Of a stretch of 64,000 nt of DNA, positions 53,903 to 62,854 are shown piece by piece. Numbering within the stretch: the stretch's first letter is position 1; every line of letters starts with the position of its first letter. A program made the translations under genes and the position numbers. Below the pieces are notes generated by a model that did no database searches, was not told where the DNA came from, and saw nothing but the letters and a program-made list of their open reading frames with translations. Origin of the DNA: JAVBJV01 sp031546815 (GTDB taxonomy: Bacteria; Pseudomonadota; Alphaproteobacteria; Acetobacterales; Acetobacteraceae); assembly GCA_031546815.1 (NCBI GenBank), contig JAVBJV010000021.1, positions 1-64,000 of the forward strand. The letters run 5' to 3'.

Positions 53903-55420
53903 ATGGTCGTCGGTTCCATGAATACCGCTGAATCCCCTCTTCTTGGTCTGTCCCAGCGCGTCCCGCCCAGCAACATTGCGGCGGAGCAGGCGCTGTTGGG
54001 CGCCATCCTCGCCAATAACCGCGCGTTCGACCGCGTGGGCGAATTCCTGCTGCCCGAACACTTCGCCGACCCGATCAACGCGCGCATCTTCCAGGCCATC
54101 CAGCGCCGCGTGAATGCCGGGCAACTGGCGGACGTCGTCACCCTGAAGGCCGAGTTCGAACATTCGGGTGTTCTGGATGAAGTGGGCGGCACGCCGTATC
54201 TGGCGCAGCTGCTGTCGGCGATGGTGGGGATCATCAACGCAGGCGAATACGGACGCGCCGTGCACGATGCATGGCTGCGACGCCAGCTGATCGAAGTGGG
54301 CGAGACGGTCGTCAACAATGCGTTTGGTGCCAATCCCGAACTCGATGGTTCCGATCAGCTCGAGCATACCGAACAGACGCTGTTCAATCTGGCCAACAAG
54401 GGTGGCAGCGAACAGAATTTCATCACGCTCGACACTGCGCTTGCCAACGCCATCCAGACCGCCGAGCGCGCCTTCCGCACCCCGGGTGGTGTGTCGGGGC
54501 TTTCGACCGGGTTGCGCGACCTCGACAAGCGGATGGGCGGCTTGCATCCATCGGACTTGATGATCCTGGCGGGCCGTCCCGGTATGGGGAAAACCGCGCT
54601 GGTCACCAAGGTCGCGTTCGGTGCCGCACGCGCGCTGGTGCGCGAGGCACAGGCCGAAGACCCAAATGCATTGCCGCGCGCCACCGTGGCGCTGTTCTCG
54701 CTGGAAATGTCGGCGGAGCAGTTGGCCGCACGTCTGCTGTCCGATGCGTCGGAAGTGAACTCGGACCGTATCCGCCGCGGCGACATCGAACAGCGCGACT
54801 TCGACAAGTTCGTCGCCGTGTCGCGCGAACTGGGCACGCTGCCGTTGCAGATCGACGATACGCCCGCGCTATCGATCTCGGCACTGCGCACACGTTGCCG
54901 CCGCCTGAAGCGCACCAAGGGGCTGGCGCTGGTGATCGTCGATTACCTGCAGCTGATGCGCCCCGCGGCGGGATCGCGGCCGGAAAACCGCGTGCTGGAA
55001 ATCAGCCAGATCACCCAGGGACTGAAGGCCATCGCCAAGGAACTGGCGGTGCCGGTCATCGCGCTGTCGCAGCTGTCGCGTGCGGTGGAAAGCCGTGAAG
55101 ACAAGCGCCCGCAGCTGTCCGATCTGCGTGAATCAGGCTCGATCGAACAGGACGCTGACTCGGTGCTGTTCATCTATCGCGACGAATATTACCTGAACCT
55201 GCGCATGCCCAAGCAGGTCGCCTTCGACAACGACGAAAAATTCCAGGACGCCATGAACAAGTGGCAGGCCGACATGGCCCTGGTCCACAACAAGGCGGAG
55301 CTGATTATCGCCAAGCAGCGTCACGGCCCCACCGGCACGGTGCCGCTGTTCTTCGAAGGCGAGTTTGCGCGCTTCGGGGATCTGGACGAACATCACGAAC
55401 CGCCGCCGCCGTCCTACTGA
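53903..55420 (+). CDS. dnaB: replicative DNA helicase DnaB
   Basis: Hexameric 5'-3' helicase at the fork. 505 aa: an N-terminal DnaG-binding domain (PPSNIAAEQALLGAIL) and a RecA-like C-terminal domain with Walker A GRPGMGKT, Walker B LVIVDYLQLM, ALSQLSRAVE and DLRESGSIEQDAD. The start could instead be the ATG at 53918 (MNTAESPLLG); neither has a strong ribosome site. Heads the dnaB-alr-mlaE-mlaF run. Confidence 0.96.
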   Translation: MVVGSMNTAESPLLGLSQRVPPSNIAAEQALLGAILANNRAFDRVGEFLLPEHFADPINARIFQAIQRRVNAGQLADVVTLKAEFEHSGVLDEVGGTPYLAQLLSAMVGIINAGEYGRAVHDAWLRRQLIEVGETVVNNAFGANPELDGSDQLEHTEQTLFNLANKGGSEQNFITLDTALANAIQTAERAFRTPGGVSGLSTGLRDLDKRMGGLHPSDLMILAGRPGMGKTALVTKVAFGAARALVREAQAEDPNALPRATVALFSLEMSAEQLAARLLSDASEVNSDRIRRGDIEQRDFDKFVAVSRELGTLPLQIDDTPALSISALRTRCRRLKRTKGLALVIVDYLQLMRPAAGSRPENRVLEISQITQGLKAIAKELAVPVIALSQLSRAVESREDKRPQLSDLRESGSIEQDADSVLFIYRDEYYLNLRMPKQVAFDNDEKFQDAMNKWQADMALVHNKAELIIAKQRHGPTGTVPLFFEGEFARFGDLDEHHEPPPPSY

Positions 55421-55427
55421 GCACCGC

Positions 55428-56507
55428 ATGCACAGCAACGCCGTTCTGACCATCGACCTCGACGCTATTGCCGCCAACTGGAAGCTCCTGTGTAACACAC
55501 ACAAGGGGCAGGTTGCTGCAGTTGCCAAGGCCGATGGGTACGGGCTGGGCGCGGTGCCGGTCTGCACGCGTCTGCTGCGCGAAGGCTGCACGCATTTCTT
55601 CGTGGCGCAACTGGGCGAGGCCGTCGCGCTGGCCCCGCATCTGCCCGGTGCCAATGTCTATGCGCTAGGTGGCGTGCTGCCGGGGGATGCGGCGGTGTTC
55701 ACCGAACACAACATCACCCCCGTTCTCAACACGATGGACGACATCAGCTGCTGGAGCGAACATGCGCACACGCTTGGCCGTTCGCTGCCCGCCTTGCTGC
55801 ATGTGGACACGGGCATGTCGCGTCTGGGCCTGCCGCCCAGGGATGTCGGCCTGCTGGTCGATAATTCCGCGTATCTGCACGGTATCAACCTGCAATATGT
55901 CATCACGCATCTGGCCTGTGCCGACGACCCCGACCACCCGATGAACGCCGCACAGCGCACCCGCTTCGCCGATGCCTGTGCACGGCTGAAAGCACCGATG
56001 CGCAGCTTCGCCAATTCATCCGGAATTTTTCTGGGCACACCCTTCGCATCCGACCTGGCCCGGCCGGGCGCGGCGCTGTACGGGATCAACCCGACACCGG
56101 CGAAGCCCAACCCGATGCGCCCCGTGGTCACACTGGAAAGCCGCGTGCTGCAGGTGCGCGACATCGCAGCCGGAACGCCGGTAGGATACAACGCCACCTG
56201 GACCGCCAAACGCGCCTCGCGTATCGCAACCATCGGGGTTGGCTATGCCGACGGGTATCCACGCTGCCTGTCGAACCAGTCTGCAGCCAGCTTCAACGGG
56301 CGCATGGTTCCGCTGGTCGGACGCGTGTCGATGGATCTGCTGACCTTCGACGTGACCGACGCCCCCGATGTAGTCCCCGGCACGATGCTGGAACTGATGG
56401 GGCCGACCATCACGCCAGACATGCTGGCCGAACAGGCCGACACCAACGGCTACGAAATTCTCACGACACTGGGCCACCGCTTCACGCGGCGGTATATCGG
56501 CGCATGA
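55428..56507 (+). CDS. alr: alanine racemase
   Basis: PLP enzyme making D-alanine for peptidoglycan. 359 aa with the PLP lysine K34 in AAVAKADGYGLGA, substrate-binding HVDTGMSRLGL, and the second catalytic Tyr in GVGYADGYPR. 7 bp after dnaB, a pairing common in alphaproteobacteria. Overlaps mlaE by 4 bp. Confidence 0.96.
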   Translation: MHSNAVLTIDLDAIAANWKLLCNTHKGQVAAVAKADGYGLGAVPVCTRLLREGCTHFFVAQLGEAVALAPHLPGANVYALGGVLPGDAAVFTEHNITPVLNTMDDISCWSEHAHTLGRSLPALLHVDTGMSRLGLPPRDVGLLVDNSAYLHGINLQYVITHLACADDPDHPMNAAQRTRFADACARLKAPMRSFANSSGIFLGTPFASDLARPGAALYGINPTPAKPNPMRPVVTLESRVLQVRDIAAGTPVGYNATWTAKRASRIATIGVGYADGYPRCLSNQSAASFNGRMVPLVGRVSMDLLTFDVTDAPDVVPGTMLELMGPTITPDMLAEQADTNGYEILTTLGHRFTRRYIGA

Positions 56508-57289
56508 TGCATCCTCTCGACATGATTGCCGCCATCGGGCGCACCACTCTGGGCCTGCTGGCGGAGACCGGCCGGATCGGGCTGTTCGCGCTGGAAGGCG
56601 TGTCGCACCTGCTGCGGCCACCGTTCTATGGGCGGCTGTTCTGGCGCGCGCTGATCGAATTCGCGTATTTCAGCCTGCCCGTCGTGGCGCTGACCGCGAC
56701 CTTCACCGGCATGGTGCTGGCGCTGCAATCCTATAGCGGGTTCTCGCGCTTCTCGGCCGAGGGCGCGGTTGCCACCGTGGTGGTGCTGTCGGTGGTGCGC
56801 GAACTGGGGCCGGTGATGGCCGCGCTGATGGTGGCCGGGCGCGTCGGCGCTGCCATGGCGGCCGAGATCGGCACCATGCGCGTGACCGATCAGATCGAGG
56901 CATTGTCCACCCTGTCCACCAACCCGATGAAGTATCTGGTCGCACCGCGCCTGCTGGCGGGCGTGGTCGCGCTGCCGCTGCTGGTGATCGTGGCGAATAT
57001 TCTGGGCGTGATGGGCGGTTTCATCGTCGCAGTGTTCAAGCTGGGCTTCAACGCCAGTTCGTATCTGGACCGCACCTTCGATTATCTGCGCTTCGAGGAC
57101 GTATCGCTCAGCCTGACCAAGGCGGCGGTGTTCGGCTTCATCATCGCGCTGATGGGCTGTTACCACGGTTATTCATCGAAGGGCGGCGCGCAGGGCGTGG
57201 GCGCGGCAACCACGGCATCGGTCGTGGCGTCGTCGATCATGATCCTGGCGTTCGACTATGTCCTGACCGAACTTTTCTTCGCACGATGA
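56504..57289 (+). CDS. mlaE: MlaE-type ABC permease (phospholipid/lipid asymmetry)
   Basis: 261 aa, six hydrophobic segments, with the MlaE signature VVRELGPVMAALMVAGRVGAAMAAEIGTMRVTDQIEAL. Permease of an MCE/Mla lipid transport system in the inner membrane. Starts inside the alr stop (ATGA) and overlaps mlaF the same way. No MlaD (MCE) gene follows here, so the substrate-binding partner must be elsewhere. Confidence 0.93.
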   Translation: MMHPLDMIAAIGRTTLGLLAETGRIGLFALEGVSHLLRPPFYGRLFWRALIEFAYFSLPVVALTATFTGMVLALQSYSGFSRFSAEGAVATVVVLSVVRELGPVMAALMVAGRVGAAMAAEIGTMRVTDQIEALSTLSTNPMKYLVAPRLLAGVVALPLLVIVANILGVMGGFIVAVFKLGFNASSYLDRTFDYLRFEDVSLSLTKAAVFGFIIALMGCYHGYSSKGGAQGVGAATTASVVASSIMILAFDYVLTELFFAR

Positions 57290-58098
57290 CCCCGACCGCA
57301 CAGACCTACACATCGCACGGCACCATGACCCAGACACCCAAGATCCGCATTCGCGACCTGCGTAAAAGTTTCGGCTCCAAGACGGTGCTGGACGGTGTGG
57401 ACCTCGAGGTCGCGGCTGGCACATCGCTGGTGGTGATCGGCGGGTCAGGCTCGGGGAAGTCGGTGCTGCTGAAATGCATCCTGGGGATTTTTGAACCCGA
57501 TTCCGGCACCATCGAGATCGACGGCGAGAACATCCTGACCATGGATTCCTCGGACCGCGAGGCGGTACGCAATCGCATCGGCATGCTGTTCCAGAACTCG
57601 GCATTGTTCGACAGTCTGCCGGTGTGGGAAAACGTCGCCTTCGGCGTTCTGGCTCAGGGCAAGGCCTCGCGCGCCGAAGCGAAGACAATCGCGGGCGAGA
57701 TCCTCACCCAGGTCGGCATGGCGCCATCGGTGGGCGATCTGTATCCGGCAGAGCTGTCCGGCGGCATGCAGAAGCGCGTCGGGCTGGCGCGCGCCATTGC
57801 CGCCCGCCCCGAGATCCTGTTCTTCGATGAACCCACCACCGGGCTGGACCCGATCATGGGCGCGGTGATCGATGGGCTGATCGTGGAGCAGGTGAAGCGC
57901 CTGGGCGCCACCGCCATTTCCATCACCCACGACATGGCCAGCGCGCGCCGCATCGGCGACATGGCGGCGATGATCCACAAGGGACGCATCGTCTGGACAG
58001 GTCCTGCTGCCTCGCTGATGGAGAGCGGCAACGACATGGTGGACCAGTTCACCCACGGCAACCGCGAAGGCCCGATCCAGATGGAGCTGCGGAAATAG
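57286..58098 (+). CDS. mlaF: MlaF-type ABC transporter ATPase
   Basis: 270 aa ATPase partner of MlaE. Walker A GGSGSGKS, Q-loop FQNSALFDSLPV, signature LSGGMQKRVGLARAI, Walker B ILFFDEPTTGLDP, switch His in ITHDM. A second ATG 14 codons in (MTQTPKIRIRDL) could also serve as start; 57286 is favoured by the ATGA overlap with mlaE. Confidence 0.93.
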   Translation: MTPTAQTYTSHGTMTQTPKIRIRDLRKSFGSKTVLDGVDLEVAAGTSLVVIGGSGSGKSVLLKCILGIFEPDSGTIEIDGENILTMDSSDREAVRNRIGMLFQNSALFDSLPVWENVAFGVLAQGKASRAEAKTIAGEILTQVGMAPSVGDLYPAELSGGMQKRVGLARAIAARPEILFFDEPTTGLDPIMGAVIDGLIVEQVKRLGATAISITHDMASARRIGDMAAMIHKGRIVWTGPAASLMESGNDMVDQFTHGNREGPIQMELRK

Positions 58099-58149
58099 GT
58101 TGCATCGCCCGGCAGCCAGACTGGCCTGAAGGACAGCACCTCCTCCATC

Positions 58150-58183
58150 TGACGTTGGTTTTTTCGTCATTTGACGATATACT
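58150..58183 (+). promoter_or_regulatory. antitoxin promoter with embedded operator; predicted leaderless transcript
   Basis: TTGGTT (58155-58160), 17-bp spacer, TATACT (58178-58183). The spacer contains CGTCA-TT-TGACG (58165-58176), an inverted repeat, and a further TGACG lies at 58150-58154, 22 bp (two turns) from the next. The -10 ends 6 bp before the antitoxin ATG at 58190, so the mRNA would start at or next to the ATG. This is a classic layout for autorepression by the antitoxin. Confidence 0.6.
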
Positions 58184-58189
58184 ACTCCC

Positions 58190-58639
58190 ATGCCAACACC
58201 CCGTTCATCGTCCCGCGTTACTGCCCCGCCGCCACCGATGGTCGGCCTGCCGCAGAGTTTCGCGCTTGAAGCCGACCGCGAACGCCTGACCCCCACCGCG
58301 CTGGTCGCGCTGCGTAGTCTGGCCCCGGCGTGGAAGCTGGCGGGCGATCAGATGGCCGCGCTGCTGGGCGTTTCCGCCAGCACCTGGGACCGTATGCAAC
58401 GCGGCAGCTGGAGCGGCGTTCTCAGTCAGGACCAGATGATGCGCGCCTCGGCCCTGATCGGGATCTTCAAGGCGCTGCACCTGCTGTTCGCCGACGATAT
58501 GGCCGATCGCTGGCCGCGCCTGCGCAATGCCGGGGTGCTGTTCGACAATCTTTCCCCCATCGAGGCGATGATCGAAGGCGGCATCCCCCGCATGCTCGAC
58601 ATCCGCCGCCACGTCGATGCCCTGCGCGGCGGGCTGTAA
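58190..58639 (+). CDS. Xre/MbcA/ParS-family antitoxin (DUF2384)
   Basis: 149 aa. An Xre-like helix-turn-helix region (about 48-75: KLAGDQMAALLGVSASTWDRMQRG) is followed by the C-terminal toxin-binding DUF2384 segment (NAGVLFDNLSPIEAMIEGGIPRMLDIRRHVDALRGG). It should neutralise the RES toxin whose ATG overlaps its stop codon (TAATG), and repress the promoter just upstream. Confidence 0.88.
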   Translation: MPTPRSSSRVTAPPPPMVGLPQSFALEADRERLTPTALVALRSLAPAWKLAGDQMAALLGVSASTWDRMQRGSWSGVLSQDQMMRASALIGIFKALHLLFADDMADRWPRLRNAGVLFDNLSPIEAMIEGGIPRMLDIRRHVDALRGGL

Positions 58640-59349
58640 TGGCGGCAACGCTGCCCTTCCCGGTTATCCGCGCGGCGCTGGCGCGCACGGTGCGGCTGGT
58701 GTCCACCGCGCGGCTGCGCGACCCGGTGCTGCTGAAGCTGGTCGCGCCCGAACAGATGGACGATCTGGCTGAGATTGAAGGCGCCACCAGCGGCCGCCTG
58801 ACCACGATGCGCGACGGATCGGGGCGGATGGCGCGCGGCGAACTGGTGGTGGGGCCGCAGCATGCCGCCTTCATCAACGCCGCCTTCACATACTGGCAGC
58901 CGCGCGGGCTGAACCGCTTTAACGGACCGGGGCGCGGCGCGTGGTATGCGGCGCTCGAGACCAGCACCTGCGTGGCCGAGGTCAGCTTCCACATGACGCG
59001 CGAACTGGCCAATGTGGGCGACTTCAACGCCACCGTCGATTACGCCGAGATGTTCGCCAGCATGGCGGGCAATTTCATGGATCTGCGCCGCGCCCCGCGC
59101 GACCTCGACTGTCTGGCCCCGTCGATCGAGACCGCTTACCCGGCAGGCAATCTGCTGGCCGAACGCGTACGCGATCTGGGACATAACGGCATCATCTATC
59201 CGTCGCTGCGCGATGCTGCGGGCATCTGCGTAGTGGCGTTATGGCCGCATGTGGTGCAATCCGTTGCGCAGGGCGACGTGATTCGCGTGCGCTGGAATGG
59301 ATCGCCCACGCCCACCACCGAGAAAATCGCCAGCAGGAAGGTTCCATAA
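58639..59349 (+). CDS. RES-domain toxin (predicted NAD+ phosphorylase/glycohydrolase)
   Basis: 236 aa. The residues that name the RES family are present in order: R93 (GLNRFNGPG), with Y103 (GAWYAAL), E114 (CVAEVSFH) and S189 (IIYPSLRD). Known family members (e.g. MbcT, Res) deplete NAD+. Starts on the last base of the antitoxin stop and ends on the first base of the radA start, so the three genes are translationally linked. The N-terminal 75 residues are longer than the minimal RES domain. Residues look intact, so probably active. Confidence 0.88.
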   Translation: MAATLPFPVIRAALARTVRLVSTARLRDPVLLKLVAPEQMDDLAEIEGATSGRLTTMRDGSGRMARGELVVGPQHAAFINAAFTYWQPRGLNRFNGPGRGAWYAALETSTCVAEVSFHMTRELANVGDFNATVDYAEMFASMAGNFMDLRRAPRDLDCLAPSIETAYPAGNLLAERVRDLGHNGIIYPSLRDAAGICVVALWPHVVQSVAQGDVIRVRWNGSPTPTTEKIASRKVP

Positions 59350-60746
59350 TGGCCCGAGCCGCCGCCCGTTTCGTCTGTCAGTCCTGCGGCGCCGTAACCC
59401 CGAAATGGGCGGGCAAATGCGAGAGCTGCAACGAATGGAACTCCGTGGTCGAGGAAGCCCCGACCGAACGCCCCTCCGGTATTGCCAGCAAAGCGACAGG
59501 CGGTCGTAAGATCATCTTCGCGGGGCTGAAGGGCGAGGCAAAGCCGCCACCACGCGCCCCCACCGGCATTGCCGAACTGGACCGCGTGCTGGGTGGCGGG
59601 CTGGTGGCGGCGTCCGTTGTGCTGGTGGGCGGTGATCCCGGGATCGGCAAATCCACCATCCTGCTGCAGGCCGCCGCCGCGCGTGCACGGGCAGGCAGCA
59701 AGGTGCTGTATATCTCGGGCGAAGAAGCGGTGGATCAGGTGCGCATGCGCGCCGACCGTCTGGGCCTGACCGATGCGCCGCTGCAACTGGCCGCCACCGG
59801 TAATCTGCGCGACATCACCGCCAGTCTGGAACACGAACAGGCCGGGCTGGTGATTATCGATTCGATCCAGACCATGTGGCTGGAGGGTCTGGAATCCGCC
59901 CCCGGCACGGTGGCGCAGGTGCGCGCCTGTTCGTCGGAACTGATCCGCATGGCCAAATCACGCGGTTTCGCGCTGGTGCTGGTGGGGCATGTGACGAAAG
60001 AAGGCGCGCTGGCCGGCCCGCGCGTGCTGGAACATATGGTCGACACCGTGCTGTATTTCGAGGGCGATCGCGGTCACCAGTTCCGCATCCTGCGCGCCGT
60101 GAAGAACCGCTTCGGCGCCACCGACGAGATCGGCGTGTTCGAGATGACCGAACACGGGCTGGTCGAAGTGCCCAACCCCTCGGCGCTGTTCTTAGCCGAA
60201 CGGCGGGGCAATATTTCGGGCAACGCGGTATTTGCGGGGATGGAGGGCACGCGCCCGGTATTGCTGGAAGTACAGGCACTGCTGTCGCCCAATGCCGGTG
60301 GTTCACCGCGGCGTTCGGTGATCGGGTGGGACTCGGGGCGGCTGTCGATGCTGCTGGCAGTATTGGATAATCGCTGTGGACTGGCGCTGGGGCCGAACGA
60401 TGTGTACCTCAATATCGCAGGCGGGCTGCGGGTTTCCGAACCGGCAGCCGATATGGCGGTAGCCGCGGCGCTGATCTCGGCCGCCACCGACACGCCGACC
60501 AATCCGGGCAGCGTGTATTTCGGCGAAGTGGGTCTGTCGGGCGAGATCCGCCAGGTGGCGCATACAGAAACCCGTCTGAAAGAGGCCGCCAAGCTGGGTT
60601 TTTCCGCCGCCAGCCTGCCCCGGCGCGTGGCGCGCGGTAATCGGCCTCTGCTGCCGCCCGAAGGATTAAAGCCTGCGGAAATCGGACATCTGGCTGATCT
60701 GGTGGCACAATTCGTACCGGATAAAAAACGCAAAGCCGGAAGTTGA
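59349..60746 (+). CDS. radA: DNA repair protein RadA
   Basis: RecA-like ATPase that drives branch migration in recombination repair. 465 aa: an N-terminal zinc finger C10-C13-C24-C27, Walker A GGDPGIGKST, the RadA KNRFG motif (LRAVKNRFGATDEIG), and a C-terminal Lon-protease-like domain. It begins inside the stop of the RES toxin gene, an unusual neighbour. Confidence 0.96.
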   Translation: MARAAARFVCQSCGAVTPKWAGKCESCNEWNSVVEEAPTERPSGIASKATGGRKIIFAGLKGEAKPPPRAPTGIAELDRVLGGGLVAASVVLVGGDPGIGKSTILLQAAAARARAGSKVLYISGEEAVDQVRMRADRLGLTDAPLQLAATGNLRDITASLEHEQAGLVIIDSIQTMWLEGLESAPGTVAQVRACSSELIRMAKSRGFALVLVGHVTKEGALAGPRVLEHMVDTVLYFEGDRGHQFRILRAVKNRFGATDEIGVFEMTEHGLVEVPNPSALFLAERRGNISGNAVFAGMEGTRPVLLEVQALLSPNAGGSPRRSVIGWDSGRLSMLLAVLDNRCGLALGPNDVYLNIAGGLRVSEPAADMAVAAALISAATDTPTNPGSVYFGEVGLSGEIRQVAHTETRLKEAAKLGFSAASLPRRVARGNRPLLPPEGLKPAEIGHLADLVAQFVPDKKRKAGS

Positions 60747-60822
60747 AATTCCTCACCACGCAGGTGTTTCCAGCCGGGGGCAAATCGCTCTATATGACCT
60801 CGCAAACTGGAGTGAGAGATCG

Positions 60823-61377
60823 ATGACCTGGGTAGACCTTGCCATTCTGGGCGTCATTCTGCTCTCGGGCGTCCTCGCTCTGCTGCGCGGCCTCGTCAGC
60901 GAAATCCTGGGCATCGGTGCATGGCTGGGGGCCGCGGCGGCCGCCATCTATGGACACCACCTGATCGTCCCCTATGTGCAGAAAACGGTCGATCTGGGGG
61001 GGCTGACCCAATATGCCGCCATGGGCATCGTGTTCCTGCTGGCGCTGATTGTGTTCGCGCTGATCTCGCGCCTGATTGGGGATACCATCCGTCATTCGGC
61101 GCTGGGCGGTGTTGACCGCTCGCTGGGACTGATATTCGGTCTTGCACGTGGTGCCGTGCTGGTCATTGCGCTATTCATTGCCGCCGGCGCGGTCATGAAG
61201 ATCGACCAGTGGCCAGAACCGGCACGCACCGCACGTTCGCTGCCGCTGATCCATGCGGGGGCCGTGGCCCTCGTCGAATTACTGCCAGCAGGCATGCAGC
61301 CGCCGGTCGCAGCCCTGCCCAATACGCCGTCGCCGACATCCGCCGATCTGCTGAGCGTCCCCCCAGGCCCCCGCTGA
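60823..61377 (+). CDS. cvpA: CvpA family membrane protein
   Basis: 184 aa, four hydrophobic helices with the CvpA pattern (WVDLAILGVILLSGVLALLRGLVSEILGIGAWLGA) and a Pro-rich tail. The family is linked to colicin V production and, in other bacteria, envelope stress tolerance. Directly upstream of purF, as in many proteobacteria. Confidence 0.92.
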   Translation: MTWVDLAILGVILLSGVLALLRGLVSEILGIGAWLGAAAAAIYGHHLIVPYVQKTVDLGGLTQYAAMGIVFLLALIVFALISRLIGDTIRHSALGGVDRSLGLIFGLARGAVLVIALFIAAGAVMKIDQWPEPARTARSLPLIHAGAVALVELLPAGMQPPVAALPNTPSPTSADLLSVPPGPR

Positions 61378-61389
61378 GGAACCCCCCCA

Positions 61390-62844
61390 ATGCTCCCATC
61401 TCCCCATTCGTGGGACGACGATACACTCCATGAAGAATGCGGCGTCGTCGGTGTGCTCGGCACGCCGGACGCGGCGGCCGTCACTGCGCTGGGGCTGCAC
61501 GCGTTGCAGCATCGCGGACAGGAGGCCACCGGCATAGTCTCGCACGATGGGGCGCGCTTCTACTCGCATCGCGGGCTGGGACTGGTGGGCGACAATTTCG
61601 GCGACGCCAAGGTGATCGCGGGACTGCCCGGCACCGTCGCCATCGGCCACAACCGGTATGCGACATCGGGCGAGACTGCACTGCGTAACGTGCAGCCGCT
61701 GTATGCGGATTTCGAATTCGGCGGCCTCGCGGTCGGCCATAACGGCAACCTGACCAACGCCGCCACACTGCGCCGCCAGCTGGTGAAGCGCGGCTGTCTG
61801 TTCCAGTCCACGCTGGACAGCGAAGTGTTCATCCACCTGATCGCCATCAGCCTGTACACCACGGTGCTGGACCGTCTGATCGACGCAATGAAGCAGGTGC
61901 AGGGCGCGTATTCGCTGGTCGCGCTGACCGACAGCGCGCTGATCGGCTGTCGCGACCCGAACGGCGTGCGGCCGCTGGTGCTGGGCAAGCTGGGCACCGG
62001 TTGGGTACTGACCAGCGAGACCTGTGCGCTCGACATCATCGGCGCGGAATTCGTGCGCGACATCGAACCGGGCGAAATCGTCGTCATCACCGAAGCTGGT
62101 GTGCAGAGCCTGAAGCCGTTCGGCAATCAGCCCAGCCGGTTCTGCATTTTTGAATACATCTACTTCGCCCGCCCTGACAGCGTGATGGAGGGGACCCCCG
62201 TCTACGAAGCCCGCAAGGCCATCGGTGCGGAACTGGCGCGCGAGAACCATATCGACGCGGACGTCATTGTCCCGGTGCCGGATTCCGGCGTGCCGGCGGC
62301 GATGGGCTATGCGGCGGAAAGCGGCATACCGTTCGAACTGGGCATCATCCGCAATCATTATGTCGGCCGCACCTTCATCGAACCGACCGACCAGATCCGC
62401 CATCTGGGCGTGAAGCTGAAGCATTCGGCCAATCGCGCGGTCATCGAAGGCAAGCGCGTCATTCTGGTCGACGATTCCATCGTGCGCGGCACCACCAGCC
62501 GCAAGATCGTCGAGATGATCCGTCAGGCAGGCGCCAAGGAAGTGCATATGCGCATTTCCTCGCCACCAACCACGCATTCGTGCTTCTACGGCATCGACAC
62601 GCCCGAACGCAGCAAGCTGCTGGCCGCCCGGCACAACGTGGCCGAGATGAACGCGCTGATCGGCACCGACAGTCTGGCCTTCATCACGATGGACGGGCTA
62701 TACCGTGCGCTGAAGAAACCGGGCCGCGATGCACAGAATCCCGGCTTCTGCGATGCGTGCTTCACCGGCGATTACCCGATCCCGCTGACCGACTTCGTCG
62801 ATCCCGATACACGCCAGCTGACGCTGCTGACCGAAACACGTTGA
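61390..62844 (+). CDS. purF: amidophosphoribosyltransferase
   Basis: First committed step of purine synthesis: PRPP plus glutamine to phosphoribosylamine. 484 aa: an N-terminal Ntn glutaminase whose nucleophile is C17 (HEECGVVGVLG) after a 16-residue propeptide, and a phosphoribosyltransferase domain with the PRPP loop VILVDDSIVRGTTS. The C-terminal Cys residues (FCDACFTGDYP) could be part of an Fe-S type site together with THSCFYGIDTP. Confidence 0.97.
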   Translation: MLPSPHSWDDDTLHEECGVVGVLGTPDAAAVTALGLHALQHRGQEATGIVSHDGARFYSHRGLGLVGDNFGDAKVIAGLPGTVAIGHNRYATSGETALRNVQPLYADFEFGGLAVGHNGNLTNAATLRRQLVKRGCLFQSTLDSEVFIHLIAISLYTTVLDRLIDAMKQVQGAYSLVALTDSALIGCRDPNGVRPLVLGKLGTGWVLTSETCALDIIGAEFVRDIEPGEIVVITEAGVQSLKPFGNQPSRFCIFEYIYFARPDSVMEGTPVYEARKAIGAELARENHIDADVIVPVPDSGVPAAMGYAAESGIPFELGIIRNHYVGRTFIEPTDQIRHLGVKLKHSANRAVIEGKRVILVDDSIVRGTTSRKIVEMIRQAGAKEVHMRISSPPTTHSCFYGIDTPERSKLLAARHNVAEMNALIGTDSLAFITMDGLYRALKKPGRDAQNPGFCDACFTGDYPIPLTDFVDPDTRQLTLLTETR

Positions 62845-62854
62845 GTAAAGACCG

